The notes under the pieces were generated by a model, which saw only the letters and a program-made list of their open reading frames with translations, ran no database searches and was not told the origin of the DNA. A stretch of DNA of 31,431 nt from positions 1 to 31,431 of the forward strand of contig DATJRJ010000235.1 of the NCBI GenBank assembly GCA_035504735.1, in the 5' to 3' direction. The translations under genes were made by a program, and so were the position numbers. Below, piece by piece: positions 1-7,533 of this stretch (positions are counted from its first letter, which is position 1; each line of letters begins with the position of its first letter). This DNA comes from JAJPIG01 sp035504735 (lineage in GTDB: Bacteria > Desulfobacterota > Binatia > Binatales > Binataceae).

Positions 1-135
1 CCCCTCGAAATCACCCCGGCCGAGGTACACGAGGTGCACGGCGTCAACGAACGCATCGCGGTGAAAAATCTCTCGGGGGGGATTGAACGGATGGTTGATC
101 TGCTGGAGATTCTGGGTGGACGCGAGGGGCAATAG
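1..135 (+). CDS. M20-family metallopeptidase, C-terminal fragment
   Basis: Frame 1 is open from the window edge and ends at TAG 133-135, giving 44 residues of a protein whose beginning lies outside the window. The visible tail contains VHGVNERIAVKNL followed by a helix, GIERMVDLLEIL. This resembles the end of M20/M25/M40 amidohydrolase-type peptidases, where a conserved 'HG-x-(D/N)-ER' carries the last metal-ligand region and is followed by a helix packing on the catalytic domain. The substrate cannot be judged from so little sequence; it could be a dipeptidase, an acyl-amino-acid hydrolase or a desuccinylase-like protein. The next gene starts 18 bp downstream on the same strand, so the two may be co-transcribed. 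Confidence 0.6.
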   Translation, partial: PLEITPAEVHEVHGVNERIAVKNLSGGIERMVDLLEILGGREGQ

Positions 136-153
136 CCGCTGGAGTATGCCGCT

Positions 154-1341
154 ATGATTCGCGCCGGCGTCGGTCATTCGATCGCCAATAATCCGCGTAT
201 CGCCGCCAGTGAGGCCACTACGATGGCGCTCAAAGCCGCGGGTATCACCCGCGCTGACGCCGCGCTTTGTTTCGCGACCACGGCGCACGGCGCGGCCTTT
301 CACGCCATCATCCGCGCGGTCGGCGAAACCGCAGGCACGCGCGAAGTGGCGGGGTGCAGCGCAAGCGGAGTGATTGCAGCTGAACACGAAATCGAGAGCG
401 GACCCGCGATCGCGGTGATGGTGATTGAGGGCCTCACAGCGACCAGGTTCTTCGTGCCATCGTTGCGCGGCCATGGCCGCGAGCGCGCCGCCGAGATCGT
501 CGCCGCGGTACGGCGCGCCGAGGGACCCGATCGGATGCTGTGTCTGTTCGCCGATACCTACAACCTCGAGCCCGAACCGATGCTCGGTGCACTCGCGCAG
601 GAATTGCCCGCCGGCGTTGCGATAATCGGTGGCGGCGCGACCGAAGACGGCACGATCGGCGAGACCTTCGTCTTTTGCGGCGATACGGTCAGCTCCAACG
701 CGGTCTCCGGGATGGTGCTTAGCGGCGAGTTCGAGCTCAACGTCGGCGCGTCGCTTGCCTGCGCGCCACTCGGCCCCGGCCATCGCGTGACTGCGGTGCG
801 CGATAACGTGCTGATCGAGCTCGACGGCCGGCCTGCTTTCAAAGTATTTGCCGAAACCGTCGGGCCGTTGGCCAACGAGCTGCGCCGCGCGATGGCCTAC
901 GTATTTTTGGCCGTGCCGCACGATCCCAAGGCTGAGAAACTCGCGCGCGGCAACTTTTTCCTGCGCAACCTGGTCGGCGCCAGCCCGGAGCATGGGATGC
1001 TTGCCACCGGCCATCGACCGCGCGTCGGCGACCTGGTCGGCTTCGCGCTGCGCGACGGCGAGCATGCCCGCAACGATCTGAAACTCACGCTCGATGAGAT
1101 GACCGCGCGGACCGTCACGCCGCCCGCCTTCGGGCTCTACTTCGATTGCGTCTCGCGCGGCAGCGGGCTCTACCAGGTGCCGGGCCACGACTCGGCGTAC
1201 ATCAGGCGTCACTTCGGTTCGGTGCCGGTGGCGGGCTTCTTCACCGGCTTCGAGATCGGGCCGGCGGGGATGTCGACGGGTCTGCTGCAGTATTCCGGCG
1301 TGCTCGCGATGGTCTCGGAGCGCCGTCGCCTGCTGCACTAG
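154..1341 (+). CDS. FIST N/C domain protein
   Basis: The 395-residue protein starts at ATG 154. The N-terminal half matches the FIST_N layout: an ATTAHG-type strand end, then the GCSASGVI turn near residues 67-74, then the EGLTATRF and GGGATEDG glycine-rich segments. The C-terminal half (about 215-370) has FIST_C character, including FFTGFEIGP near the end. FIST domains are predicted small-ligand sensors, often tied to signalling or amino-acid uptake. Here there is no fused kinase, cyclase or methyl-accepting domain, so this is a stand-alone form. No signal peptide or membrane segment is visible, so it is probably cytoplasmic. The ligand is unknown. Neighbours (peptidase upstream, acyl-CoA dehydrogenase downstream) do not identify a pathway. 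Confidence 0.75.
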   Translation: MIRAGVGHSIANNPRIAASEATTMALKAAGITRADAALCFATTAHGAAFHAIIRAVGETAGTREVAGCSASGVIAAEHEIESGPAIAVMVIEGLTATRFFVPSLRGHGRERAAEIVAAVRRAEGPDRMLCLFADTYNLEPEPMLGALAQELPAGVAIIGGGATEDGTIGETFVFCGDTVSSNAVSGMVLSGEFELNVGASLACAPLGPGHRVTAVRDNVLIELDGRPAFKVFAETVGPLANELRRAMAYVFLAVPHDPKAEKLARGNFFLRNLVGASPEHGMLATGHRPRVGDLVGFALRDGEHARNDLKLTLDEMTARTVTPPAFGLYFDCVSRGSGLYQVPGHDSAYIRRHFGSVPVAGFFTGFEIGPAGMSTGLLQYSGVLAMVSERRRLLH

Positions 1342-1445
1342 CAACGCCGGCCGCGATGTGCGCCGCCTTGCGGATCGAAAAGTAATAGTGCTAGCCAAAC
1401 TTTCAGAGCGGTGCAGGATCGATTTCCGTCACGGAGGAATGCAAG

Positions 1446-2582
1446 GTGGACTTCGGCTTTTCTGAAGAACAGGAGATGCTGCGCGATGCGGCCCGGCGCT
1501 TTCTGGCCGATAACTGCCCGACCACCTTCGTGCGTCGAATGATGGCGGATGAAACCGCACATGACCCCGGCTTCTGGAAAAAGATCACTGACCTCGGATG
1601 GCCCGGGCTGCTGATACCCGAAAGTTACGGCGGGCAGGGCGGCACGTTTCTCGATATGACGGTGATTCTCGAAGAGGCCGGCAAGGCGCTGGTGCCGGGA
1701 CCGTTCTTCACGGCCGCGATCCTCGGCGCGATGGCGACAGTCGAGGGTGGTTCCGAAGCACTCAAGAAAGCGGTGCTGCCGAAAATGGCCGCGGGCGAGT
1801 TTATCGGCACGCTCGCGATCGCTGAAGCCGCGGGGCGTTTCGATCCGTCGGGCGTGGGGATAAAGGCGTCGAAGAAGGGAGCGAACTGGATACTCTCGGG
1901 CGAAAAAATGTTCGTGCCGGATGCGCACGTCGCCGATGGAATCGCGGTCGCGGCGCGCACCGGTACGGGGGGCGGCGAGCGCGGCATCACGCTTCTGTGC
2001 GTCGGGACCAAGGACCAAGGCGTGACCGTCACGCAGCTCAAGACAGTTGATACGACGCGGCGGCTTTGCCACGTGAAATTCGATCAGGTCGAGGTGCCGG
2101 CGGCGAATATTCTCGGCGCCGAGAACGAGGGCGGGCCGCTGTTGCAGCGGTTGTTGGAAATCGCGGCGACCGCGCTCTCGGTCGAGATGGTGGGTACGGC
2201 GCAAAAGGCGCTCGATCTCTCGGTCGATTACGCCAAGACGCGCACCCAGTTCGGCAAGCCGATCGGCGCCTTCCAGGCTATCAAGCACAAATGCGTCGAT
2301 ATGATGGTCGCGATCGAGAATGCCCGCTCACTCAGTTACTACGCGGCCTGGACCGTCGATCAACGCGCGCCCGAGGCGGCCTCCGCGGTCGCGATGGCGA
2401 AGGCCTACGCGTCGGACATGGCCAAGAACGTCACCAGCGACGCGATCCAGGTGCACGGCGGAATCGGTTTCACTTGGGAACACGACATGCATCTCTATCA
2501 TCGGCGCGCCCTTGCGGGTGAGGCGAACTTCGGTAACGCGCCGATTCATCGCGAGGCGGTCGCCAAGCTGGTCCTCGACTAA
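1446..2582 (+). CDS. Acyl-CoA dehydrogenase family protein
   Basis: Start chosen at GTG 1446, preceded by a clear GGAGGA ribosome site; the ATG at 1439 is out of frame. The 378-residue product has the N-terminal helical domain beginning MDFGFSEEQEMLRDAARRF, a central beta domain, and the C-terminal FAD-binding helices with RTQFGKPIGAFQAIKHKCVDM (split here for length: RTQFGKPIG, then AFQAIKHK). The signature QVHGGIGFTWEHDMHLYHRR near 335-355 is typical of the compact dehydrogenases found in steroid and hydrocarbon degraders. The enzyme oxidises an acyl-CoA to a 2-enoyl-CoA with electrons passed to ETF. I could not place the catalytic glutamate confidently, and some members of this subgroup work as heteromers in which only one subunit carries it. 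Substrate unknown. Confidence 0.85.
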   Translation: MDFGFSEEQEMLRDAARRFLADNCPTTFVRRMMADETAHDPGFWKKITDLGWPGLLIPESYGGQGGTFLDMTVILEEAGKALVPGPFFTAAILGAMATVEGGSEALKKAVLPKMAAGEFIGTLAIAEAAGRFDPSGVGIKASKKGANWILSGEKMFVPDAHVADGIAVAARTGTGGGERGITLLCVGTKDQGVTVTQLKTVDTTRRLCHVKFDQVEVPAANILGAENEGGPLLQRLLEIAATALSVEMVGTAQKALDLSVDYAKTRTQFGKPIGAFQAIKHKCVDMMVAIENARSLSYYAAWTVDQRAPEAASAVAMAKAYASDMAKNVTSDAIQVHGGIGFTWEHDMHLYHRRALAGEANFGNAPIHREAVAKLVLD

Positions 2583-2662
2583 GCCGCCTTTCAGCGGGAC
2601 CGCCGTTCGCTGCGCCCGCAGCGAGCCTACCGCTGCGGATAAGCCGCGCTGATCTCTTGCTG

Positions 2663-3424
2663 ATGGATTTGGTCATCAAGTCGGGATTCGGCCGCAAAGC
2701 GATTTTTGCGGGACTGCGGCCCGGGCGCCTGCTCGACGTTCCGGCCGGCGCGGGCGGCTACTCCAAGACGCTTGGCGAGCTGGGTTACGCCGTGGTCTCG
2801 ATGGACCTGATGCCGCCGGCAGCGCGCGCCACGCCGCTCTCGTGGGTGCGGGCCGATGCCAACCAGCCGTTTCCGTTCGCGAGCGAGAGTTTCGATTATG
2901 TGCTCTCGCGCGAGGGTATCGAGCATCTGGAGAACCAGGTTGGTTTCGTACGCGAGTGCGCGCGGGTGCTGAAAGCAGGCGGCACGCTGGTCATCACGAC
3001 GCCCAACCTGATGCATCTTTCGGCGCGCTTCAGTTATCTGCTCACCGGCCAGCGCAATCTCAAACGCGGGCTGGTCAATGAAGTCCAGACCCTACGCATG
3101 AGCCGCGGGCCGCATCTGTATCATGGCCATGTCTTTATGATCGATTACTTCCGGCTCCGCTATCTGTTGCGGCTGGCGGGGTTCGACGAACTCGCGGTCT
3201 ATACCGATCGCTACAGCCCGACGGCGATCGGGATGGCGCCGCTGGCACCGTTGTTATGGGCGGCTGCGCGCTTCTCGGTCTGGACCGCGGCGCGCAACAA
3301 CCGGCGCAAGGGACTGGTGACCGCGCCGGCGCCGGTCACCGACGAGATTATCGGACATGTCCATTCGTCGGCCCTGCTGTTCGGCAAACGGATGATCGTT
3401 GCGGCGCGCCGCGCCGCGACTTAA
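2663..3424 (+). CDS. Class I SAM-dependent methyltransferase
   Basis: The ATG at 2663 gives 253 residues; a TTG two codons upstream (2657) is an alternative, and neither has a strong ribosome site. The glycine-rich SAM loop LDVPAGAGGYSKTL (motif I) is near residues 25-38, followed by an acidic strand end VVSMDLMP and the post-motif DYVLSREGIEHLEN, which matches Methyltransf_11-type enzymes. VLKAGGTLVITTPN is the usual motif III strand. The C-terminal third (from about residue 125) is hydrophobic and less conserved and probably binds the acceptor, which is unknown. It follows the acyl-CoA dehydrogenase by 80 bp. Its TAA stop shares the TTAA at 3421-3424 with the stop codon of the opposing gene. 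Confidence 0.8.
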   Translation: MDLVIKSGFGRKAIFAGLRPGRLLDVPAGAGGYSKTLGELGYAVVSMDLMPPAARATPLSWVRADANQPFPFASESFDYVLSREGIEHLENQVGFVRECARVLKAGGTLVITTPNLMHLSARFSYLLTGQRNLKRGLVNEVQTLRMSRGPHLYHGHVFMIDYFRLRYLLRLAGFDELAVYTDRYSPTAIGMAPLAPLLWAAARFSVWTAARNNRRKGLVTAPAPVTDEIIGHVHSSALLFGKRMIVAARRAAT

Positions 3425-4227
3425 TGCGGGACCGCGAGGACAGGCGCCGGCGGCGCCGGCGTCATCGAGCTCAACGCGTACCGAAAGGGCGCATCCGAAA
3501 CCACCACCGCCCCCTGGTAGGGCCCGGCGAGCTCGGTGATAGCGAGAATCGTTAATCCGATCAGCGCCGCGAAGGTCGCGATCAGGATCGCCTGGAAGCG
3601 AAACAGCCGGGTGCCGAAGAAATAGCCGAAGCTCAGTGTAATCAGGCAGCCGACATAGATTACGATCCAGATCACCGAGGGCAGATCTTCACTGTAGTAG
3701 AGATAGCGCAACTGGCGCGAGTCGCTCAGCTCAGCGACCTGGTCGACGCTCTTGTCGAGGAAAGTTTGCTGCCGGGCGGTGACCGGATTGTAACTCGACA
3801 AGACTTCCCAGATGCGCTCCTCGCCGCGCTTGGTCGGATGGTAATTGTTGTCCGCCATCGCCGGCCATTCTTGATTAACCACGTCGCTTGCATATAAACG
3901 TAGCGCCCGTTGCATCGCACCGCGCGCCGGTTCGTCGAAACCCTTGGAAAGATTGTAGAGGTTCGAGATCGCCAGTGCTTCCTGCTGCGTGGTTTCGTTG
4001 GCGCGCTCGAAACGCTGCCATACCGCAACGATCACAAACGCCAGTATCACGCCGTAAAACGCCCCGATCGCGCCGAAGGTAAAGCCCGCGACATCGTGGT
4101 CCTCGCGCAGCGCCTGGGCCGAGATGCGGAGTCTGACCAGATAGAGGCCGGCGACGGTCAGGCAGGCAAAAATAATCACTACGGCGGCGGCCTGGATCGA
4201 GATGGGCAGATTCCCGAGCATGTCCAT
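3421..4227 (-). CDS. Bestrophin-like / DUF4239 membrane protein
   Basis: This 268-residue inner-membrane protein has four apparent transmembrane helices: about 8-30, 48-70, 180-203 and 207-235. Between the two pairs lies a soluble, helical region rich in charged residues (RFERANETTQQEALAISNLYNL, quoted in part). This architecture, with the ANETTQQEA-type stretch after TM2, matches the DUF4239/bestrophin-like group of bacterial membrane proteins. Their function is not established; a relationship to bestrophin anion channels has been proposed. A perfect AAAGGAGG ribosome site lies about 14 nt upstream of the ATG, slightly farther than ideal. The gene is convergent with the methyltransferase and divergent from the exported protein at 4306, so it is probably monocistronic. 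Confidence 0.65.
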   Translation of the reverse strand: MDMLGNLPISIQAAAVVIIFACLTVAGLYLVRLRISAQALREDHDVAGFTFGAIGAFYGVILAFVIVAVWQRFERANETTQQEALAISNLYNLSKGFDEPARGAMQRALRLYASDVVNQEWPAMADNNYHPTKRGEERIWEVLSSYNPVTARQQTFLDKSVDQVAELSDSRQLRYLYYSEDLPSVIWIVIYVGCLITLSFGYFFGTRLFRFQAILIATFAALIGLTILAITELAGPYQGAVVVSDAPFRYALSSMTPAPPAPVLAVPH

Positions 4228-4305
4228 CAGTGTGTTCCGTTACCTCCTTTGTGAGACCCGGCTTTCTTCGCTCGCGAGCCATCTTTACTATGCGGGAGGC
4301 TTGCG

Positions 4306-5244
4306 ATGCGACCGAGCTTCACCATCGCTCTGTTGATAACCTTGGCTGCGCTGCCCACGATCGCACGCGCGCAAGTCGGCCGGCGCAACTTTATCGAACC
4401 GCTGATCGTCGAGGACGCCGATCCCAGCAACGAGCTCGACCTGATTCCCGGATGGGTCAAGCTCTCGCACGGCACACTGGCATCGGTGAATGCCACGCTC
4501 GAAAAACAACTGAGTCAGGATTTCAGCATCCAGCTTGGTGACGGATGGAACGATCCCGCGTGCCTACCAGGCCACGACTGCTCGCTGGCGACCTTCACGC
4601 GTGCCGGCCGCCATCGCCAGCGCCGCGTCTCCTCGCAGCTGCTGAGCGGCTTCGAGGACTTCGAGATCCTGACCAAGTACGCTTTCGTGGCATCGGCGCG
4701 CCACGAGTTCCGGTTGGCGATCGGTACCGATCTGTTTCTGACCATCGACAATCCCACAGCTGGTGGCACGACCCATACCTATGTCGGACCAATCGTGATG
4801 TTCTCCAAGGGGATGGGCGATATTCCGGATTGGCAAGCGATCCGCTATCTGCGCCCGTTCGCGCTCCAGGCCGACCTCGAAGATCTGGTGAAGACCGGCG
4901 GAACCGAAGCCAACGCCGTCAATGCCGATTGGGTGGTTTCTTATCAGTTCTCATATCTGATGGATTATGTCCGCGACTTCGGCTGGCCGGCCCCGCTGCG
5001 AGACCTCAACCCGTTCGGGGAATTCACTTACGGCCAATACGTCAAGGGCGGCAGCGGTGCCACTCAGCCGGACCTCCGCGCCCTGCCCGGAATCGCCTAT
5101 GTGAATGGGCCTTACCAAGTCAGCCTCGCGACCGAGTTTTCCCTCAATCGCGTGGAGACCCAGGCGACCCATGCGGCAGTGGTGGCGATGCTGAGCCTGA
5201 CGCTGGATCAGATCATGCCAGAGTTCGGCTGGACCCCGATGTGA
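4306..5244 (+). CDS. Exported protein of unknown family, probably outer-membrane associated
   Basis: The 312-residue product starts with a Sec signal peptide: Arg at residue 2, a hydrophobic core IALLITLAALPTI, and a probable cleavage after ARA at residue 22. A GGAGG ribosome site precedes ATG 4306. The mature protein alternates short polar and aromatic stretches (SYQFSYLMDY, GEFTYGQYVKGG, YQVSLATEFSLN), as expected for amphipathic beta strands of an outer-membrane or periplasmic beta protein. Two cysteines (CLPGHDC) could form a disulfide. I do not recognise a named family. It is transcribed alone between a divergent membrane protein and a 216-bp gap before the catechol operon; a hydrophobic-substrate uptake role for that operon is conceivable but unproven. 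Confidence 0.6.
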   Translation: MRPSFTIALLITLAALPTIARAQVGRRNFIEPLIVEDADPSNELDLIPGWVKLSHGTLASVNATLEKQLSQDFSIQLGDGWNDPACLPGHDCSLATFTRAGRHRQRRVSSQLLSGFEDFEILTKYAFVASARHEFRLAIGTDLFLTIDNPTAGGTTHTYVGPIVMFSKGMGDIPDWQAIRYLRPFALQADLEDLVKTGGTEANAVNADWVVSYQFSYLMDYVRDFGWPAPLRDLNPFGEFTYGQYVKGGSGATQPDLRALPGIAYVNGPYQVSLATEFSLNRVETQATHAAVVAMLSLTLDQIMPEFGWTPM

Positions 5245-5264
5245 ACCCTTCCCGCGTCCCACAG

Positions 5265-5284
5265 GGACCCGGCTACCCGGGTCC
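5265..5284. terminator. Hairpin after the exported-protein gene
   Basis: A perfect 8-bp GC-rich stem (ggacccgg / ccgggtcc) with a 4-nt loop lies 20 bp after the stop at 5244. No T-run follows it on either strand, so it may slow polymerase or protect the 3' end rather than act as a classic intrinsic terminator. Confidence 0.4.
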
Positions 5285-5460
5285 GAGGGTCGCGCAAGCA
5301 CGTGCCTCTTGACCGCTTGCCGGGTTAAGTAGAAGTATGGAGCCACGGGCCGAATACGCATTTTGCCGCCAGTTGCGACGAAAAATCACTGCCCGTACAA
5401 CGATCACGATCCCGAGCATCCGTACACGATGACGGATCATCATCGGAAGGAGATAACGGT

Positions 5461-6417
5461 ATGGGGGTGATGCGAATCGGACATGTGTCGCTGCGAGTAA
5501 CCGGCGACATCGAGAAATCCCGCAAGCATTACGAAAAGATGCTGGGGCTTTACGAGACCCACCGCGAACCCGACGGTACGACCTTCTATAAGTGCTGGGA
5601 CGAATGGGACAAGTATAGTCTCCAGATCACGCCGGCCAAGGAGCCGGGCGCCGACCATATCGCATATAAAGTCGAGAAGGATTCCGACCTCGACCTGTTC
5701 ACCAAGCGGGTTACCGAGTACGGGATGCCGGTCGAGCAGCTCAAGCCGGGAACCATCCCCTTCGTCGGCCGTGCGATCCGTTTCGTGCTGCCCAACACCA
5801 CCAAGATGGTTCTATATGCCGAGAAGGAATATGTCGGCAAAGCCATCGGCGTGCGCGATCCGGATCCGTGGCCTGACGATATTCACGGCTGCGGCGCGAT
5901 GCATCTGGACCATACGCTGCTGATGTGTGAGTTGGATCCCGTGCGCCGGGTCAATAAGGTTGCCGAGTGTACCGATTTCGCGATGAAGTGCCTCGATTTC
6001 TATATGACCGAACGGCTGGTCGGCGGCCCCAACAAAGATGTGCTCGGGCTTTCGTTCCTGTCGTGTTCCAGCAAGCCGCATGATCTGGCCTTCGTGGGTG
6101 GAAACCGCAACGGCTTTCATCACATGGCATTCTTCCTCGACAGTTGGGAAGAAGTGGGTCGCGCCGGCGATATCATGGCTAAACATCGCACCCGTATCGA
6201 CCAGGGGCCGACTCGGCACGGCATCACGCGCGGGCGGACGATCTACTTCTTCGATCCTTCGGGCAATCGCAACGAGACCTTCGCGGGCCTCGGCTATTTC
6301 GCTAATCGCGACATGCCGATTATCGAGTGGAGCGAGGAGAACATCGGCCGCGCGATTTTCTATCCGACCGGCGTCATCAACGAAGCCTTCCGCGACGAAT
6401 ACACTGCAGCCTCGTAA
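5461..6417 (+). CDS. xylE: Catechol 2,3-dioxygenase (extradiol, XylE type)
   Basis: The 318-residue protein is a two-domain vicinal-oxygen-chelate extradiol dioxygenase that opens catechol next to its hydroxyls, giving 2-hydroxymuconic semialdehyde. The Fe(II) ligands can be placed at His151 (in LDHTLL), His221 (in FHHMAFF) and Glu272 (in NRNETFAG); the His221-Glu272 spacing of 51 equals that of XylE. The family signature TRHGITRGRTIYFFDPSGNR, which includes the second-sphere His253, is intact. Length and the AIFYPTGVINEAF tail also match the XylE/DmpB class. A GGAAGGAGAT ribosome site precedes ATG 5461. It is the first gene of a same-strand run reaching 13426, with 15 bp before the next gene. 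Substituted catechols are also possible substrates. Confidence 0.92.
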   Translation: MGVMRIGHVSLRVTGDIEKSRKHYEKMLGLYETHREPDGTTFYKCWDEWDKYSLQITPAKEPGADHIAYKVEKDSDLDLFTKRVTEYGMPVEQLKPGTIPFVGRAIRFVLPNTTKMVLYAEKEYVGKAIGVRDPDPWPDDIHGCGAMHLDHTLLMCELDPVRRVNKVAECTDFAMKCLDFYMTERLVGGPNKDVLGLSFLSCSSKPHDLAFVGGNRNGFHHMAFFLDSWEEVGRAGDIMAKHRTRIDQGPTRHGITRGRTIYFFDPSGNRNETFAGLGYFANRDMPIIEWSEENIGRAIFYPTGVINEAFRDEYTAAS

Positions 6418-6432
6418 GTCCGGTCGGGAAAC

Positions 6433-7224
6433 ATGAGCGGTTCACCCCGGGTTGATATCTCCGAGGCGGCGAGCGTCCTGCTCGCCGCCGAGGCCGCAAA
6501 ACGCACCTGCGACCAGTTGACCAAACGCTGGCCGGAGATGAACGTCGCCGATGCCTATGCGATCCAGGCCGAAGCGCTGAAGATGCGTCTCAAGCGCGGC
6601 GAGAAGCTGGTCGGCATCAAGCTCGGGCTCACTTCCAAAGCCAAGCAGATCCAGATGAAGGTCGGCTCGCCGACTACCGCCTGGCTGACCGATGCGATGA
6701 GTATCGCGGAGGGCACGATGCCGTCGGGCGCCGCTGCTCATCCGCGTGCTGAACCCGAAATCGTGGTGACTACCAGCAAGCGGCTCAAGGGCCCGGGAGT
6801 CACCGCCGCCGACGTGATGGAAGCGCTCGGCGAGGTGCGCTGCGGGATTGAGATTCTCGACAGTCGCTACGAAAATTTCAAGTTCACCTTGCCTGACGTA
6901 GTGGCCGATAACGCTTCCTCGGGTCGCTTTGTATTCGGCAAAACCGCGCTGCCGGCGAGCCGGCTCGATCTGGCCGCCGAGGAATGCGTGCTTAGCATCA
7001 ACGGCAAGCAGGTCGCGACTGCTACCGGCGCCGCAGTGATGGGCCATCCGGCCGAAGCGATCGCGTGGGCGGCGAATTTTCTGGCCGAGCGCGACGAGGC
7101 GATCGAGGCCGGCTGGGTCATCATGACCGGCGGGATGACCGACGCCTATCCGGTCGAGTCCGGCGCGGAAGTGACGGCTAAGTTCACCCATCTTGGCAGC
7201 GTAACTATCAAGCGAGGAACATGA
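6433..7224 (+). CDS. dmpH: 4-oxalocrotonate decarboxylase (2-oxo-3-hexenedioate decarboxylase)
   Basis: The 263-residue protein belongs to the fumarylacetoacetase-like hydratase/decarboxylase family. Within it, GIKLGLTSKAKQIQMKVGSP and NFKFTLPDVVADNASSGRFV favour the decarboxylase (DmpH/XylI) over the related 2-hydroxypentadienoate hydratase (DmpE/XylJ), which usually has a different segment before VADNASS. The acidic metal-binding segment is visible as HPRAEPEIV near residues 97-105 with a later Glu in GIEILDSRY. The enzyme turns 2-oxo-3-hexenedioate into 2-hydroxypenta-2,4-dienoate plus CO2 with Mg2+ or Mn2+. It sits directly between the dioxygenase and the tautomerase (3 bp to the latter), which supports the assignment. 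A hydratase role is the main alternative. Confidence 0.82.
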   Translation: MSGSPRVDISEAASVLLAAEAAKRTCDQLTKRWPEMNVADAYAIQAEALKMRLKRGEKLVGIKLGLTSKAKQIQMKVGSPTTAWLTDAMSIAEGTMPSGAAAHPRAEPEIVVTTSKRLKGPGVTAADVMEALGEVRCGIEILDSRYENFKFTLPDVVADNASSGRFVFGKTALPASRLDLAAEECVLSINGKQVATATGAAVMGHPAEAIAWAANFLAERDEAIEAGWVIMTGGMTDAYPVESGAEVTAKFTHLGSVTIKRGT

Positions 7225-7227
7225 GCT

Positions 7228-7443
7228 ATGCCGCTGGTCGAAGTGTCGATGATCGAAGGGCGCACGCCGCAGCAGGTCCGCTCGCTGCACGAAGCGATGA
7301 CTGCGGCAGTCGAGACCACGCTGGGTGTGCCGCGTGAGTCGGTGTGGGTGATAATCCGCGAGCTGCCGGCCACCAGTTGGGCCGAGGGCGGCGTCACTAT
7401 CGCCGAGCGGCGGGCCGCGGCCGTCAAAACTAAAGTCGCCTGA
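7228..7443 (+). CDS. 4-oxalocrotonate tautomerase
   Basis: This 71-residue protein begins Met-Pro, so that removal of Met exposes the catalytic N-terminal Pro1 of the tautomerase superfamily. Arg11 (mature numbering, in EGRTPQQV) is present. The second catalytic arginine of XylH (Arg39) is replaced by Trp in SVWVIIREL, with an arginine four residues later (Arg43); Trp50 stands where XylH has Phe50. The enzyme converts 2-hydroxymuconate to 2-oxo-3-hexenedioate, the substrate of the preceding decarboxylase. The family usually has 60-70 residues, so the length is slightly above average, with a basic C-terminal tail. It is only 3 bp from the upstream stop, so it is certainly co-transcribed. Confidence 0.88.
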   Translation: MPLVEVSMIEGRTPQQVRSLHEAMTAAVETTLGVPRESVWVIIRELPATSWAEGGVTIAERRAAAVKTKVA

Positions 7444-7533
7444 GCGGCCGGCGCGCCTGCGAACAGCGAGGGGGTCGCCACGGCGGCCAAAGTCCGTACT
7501 ACAGTCTCCCAAAACATAGGTAGGTTGGCGACG

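Noticed and set aside
5309..5340. Sigma-70 promoter for the catechol operon (ttgacc at 5309)
   Set aside because: No acceptable -10 hexamer at 16-18 bp; I could not support a promoter here.
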